DNA from: a bacterium
GTDB taxonomy: Bacteria; SZUA-79; Acidulodesulfobacterales; Acidulodesulfobacteraceae
DNA: 5,342 bases
Direction of reading: 5' to 3'
Assembly: GCA_021800745.1 (NCBI GenBank)
Contig: JAJYYS010000112.1
Span: forward strand, 1 to 5,342
The notes under the pieces were generated by a model. That model saw nothing but the letters and a program-made list of their open reading frames with translations. It searched no databases and had not been told where the DNA came from. Below are positions 5,170-5,342 of the stretch, piece after piece. The translations under genes and the position numbers were made by a program. Numbering within the stretch: position 1 is the stretch's first letter; every line of letters starts with the position of its first letter.

Positions 5170-5342
5170 TTATTTGTGGATTTCTAATTCCCTGATTAAA
5201 TGGAATATAAACCTATTAACCACGCCCACGAATACCGAGCCGAAAAACAAAACCGCTCCTATGAGAAAATAGGACAGATTTATATTATTAAGAGATGAAA
5301 TAAAGAAAAATGCTCCTGTTTCCGCCAAAAAGAAAAAAAACA
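5170..5342 (-). CDS. Unrecognised integral membrane protein (C-terminal fragment)
   Basis: A reading frame open from the right edge ends at TAA (5172-5170), giving 56 residues of the C-terminus. It shows part of one hydrophobic segment (FFFFLAETGAFFFI, residues 1-14), a short polar loop (SSLNNIN) and a full predicted membrane helix (YFLIGAVLFFGSVFVGVV, 24-41). A basic/amphipathic tail follows (NRFIFHLIRELEIHK), probably cytoplasmic by the positive-inside rule. I do not recognise the family. The stop lies 39 bases before the DUF4388 start on the same strand, so it may be the preceding gene of the same operon. No terminator hairpin is visible between them. An A8 run at 5333-5340 lies in the frame and is a place where sequencing errors could shift it. 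Confidence 0.65.
   Translation of the reverse strand, partial: FFFFLAETGAFFFISSLNNINLSYFLIGAVLFFGSVFVGVVNRFIFHLIRELEIHK

Overview
This window is a continuous minus-strand gene block from the type IV pilus (T4P) machinery locus of a Gram-negative bacterium. Both ends are cut inside genes. In transcription order (high to low coordinate) it contains: the C-terminal end of an unrecognised membrane protein; a DUF4388 (PATAN-domain) protein; shikimate dehydrogenase AroE; the pilus extension ATPase PilB; the retraction ATPase PilT; and the first 32 codons of the inner-membrane platform protein PilC. Coding density is high, all genes run the same way, and the largest intergenic gap is 76 bases, so an operon is likely. 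No stretch of 300 bases lacks a gene, and I see no tRNA, rRNA, CRISPR array or insertion sequence.

The pilB-pilT-pilC order, the GspE/MshEN-type N-terminus of PilB and the DUF4388 neighbour resemble members of the former Deltaproteobacteria (the Geobacter/Myxococcus-type pilBTC arrangement). The AT-leaning base composition and codon use suggest a moderately AT-rich lineage. This placement is inference; no marker in the window fixes the taxon.

The genes work together as follows. PilB and PilT are opposing cytoplasmic hexameric motors that act on the PilC platform to extend and retract pili. PilB carries N-terminal motifs of the type that bind cyclic di-GMP in MshE. DUF4388/PATAN proteins are known pilus-motor partners in cyanobacteria, so the upstream DUF4388 protein may be a regulator of this PilB. 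AroE is a housekeeping aromatic-biosynthesis enzyme that appears to be carried along in the operon and is probably translationally coupled to the DUF4388 gene.

The most unusual signals are all in pilB. There are two perfect inverted repeats inside the coding sequence, of 15 bp and 13 bp, each with a 4-base loop. One begins 20 bases after the start of the ATG; the other lies near the 3' end and has a GNRA-type GAGA loop on the mRNA strand. PilB also has three, not two, copies of the MshEN-type 24-residue motif. The first hairpin coincides with the start of the extra motif copy.
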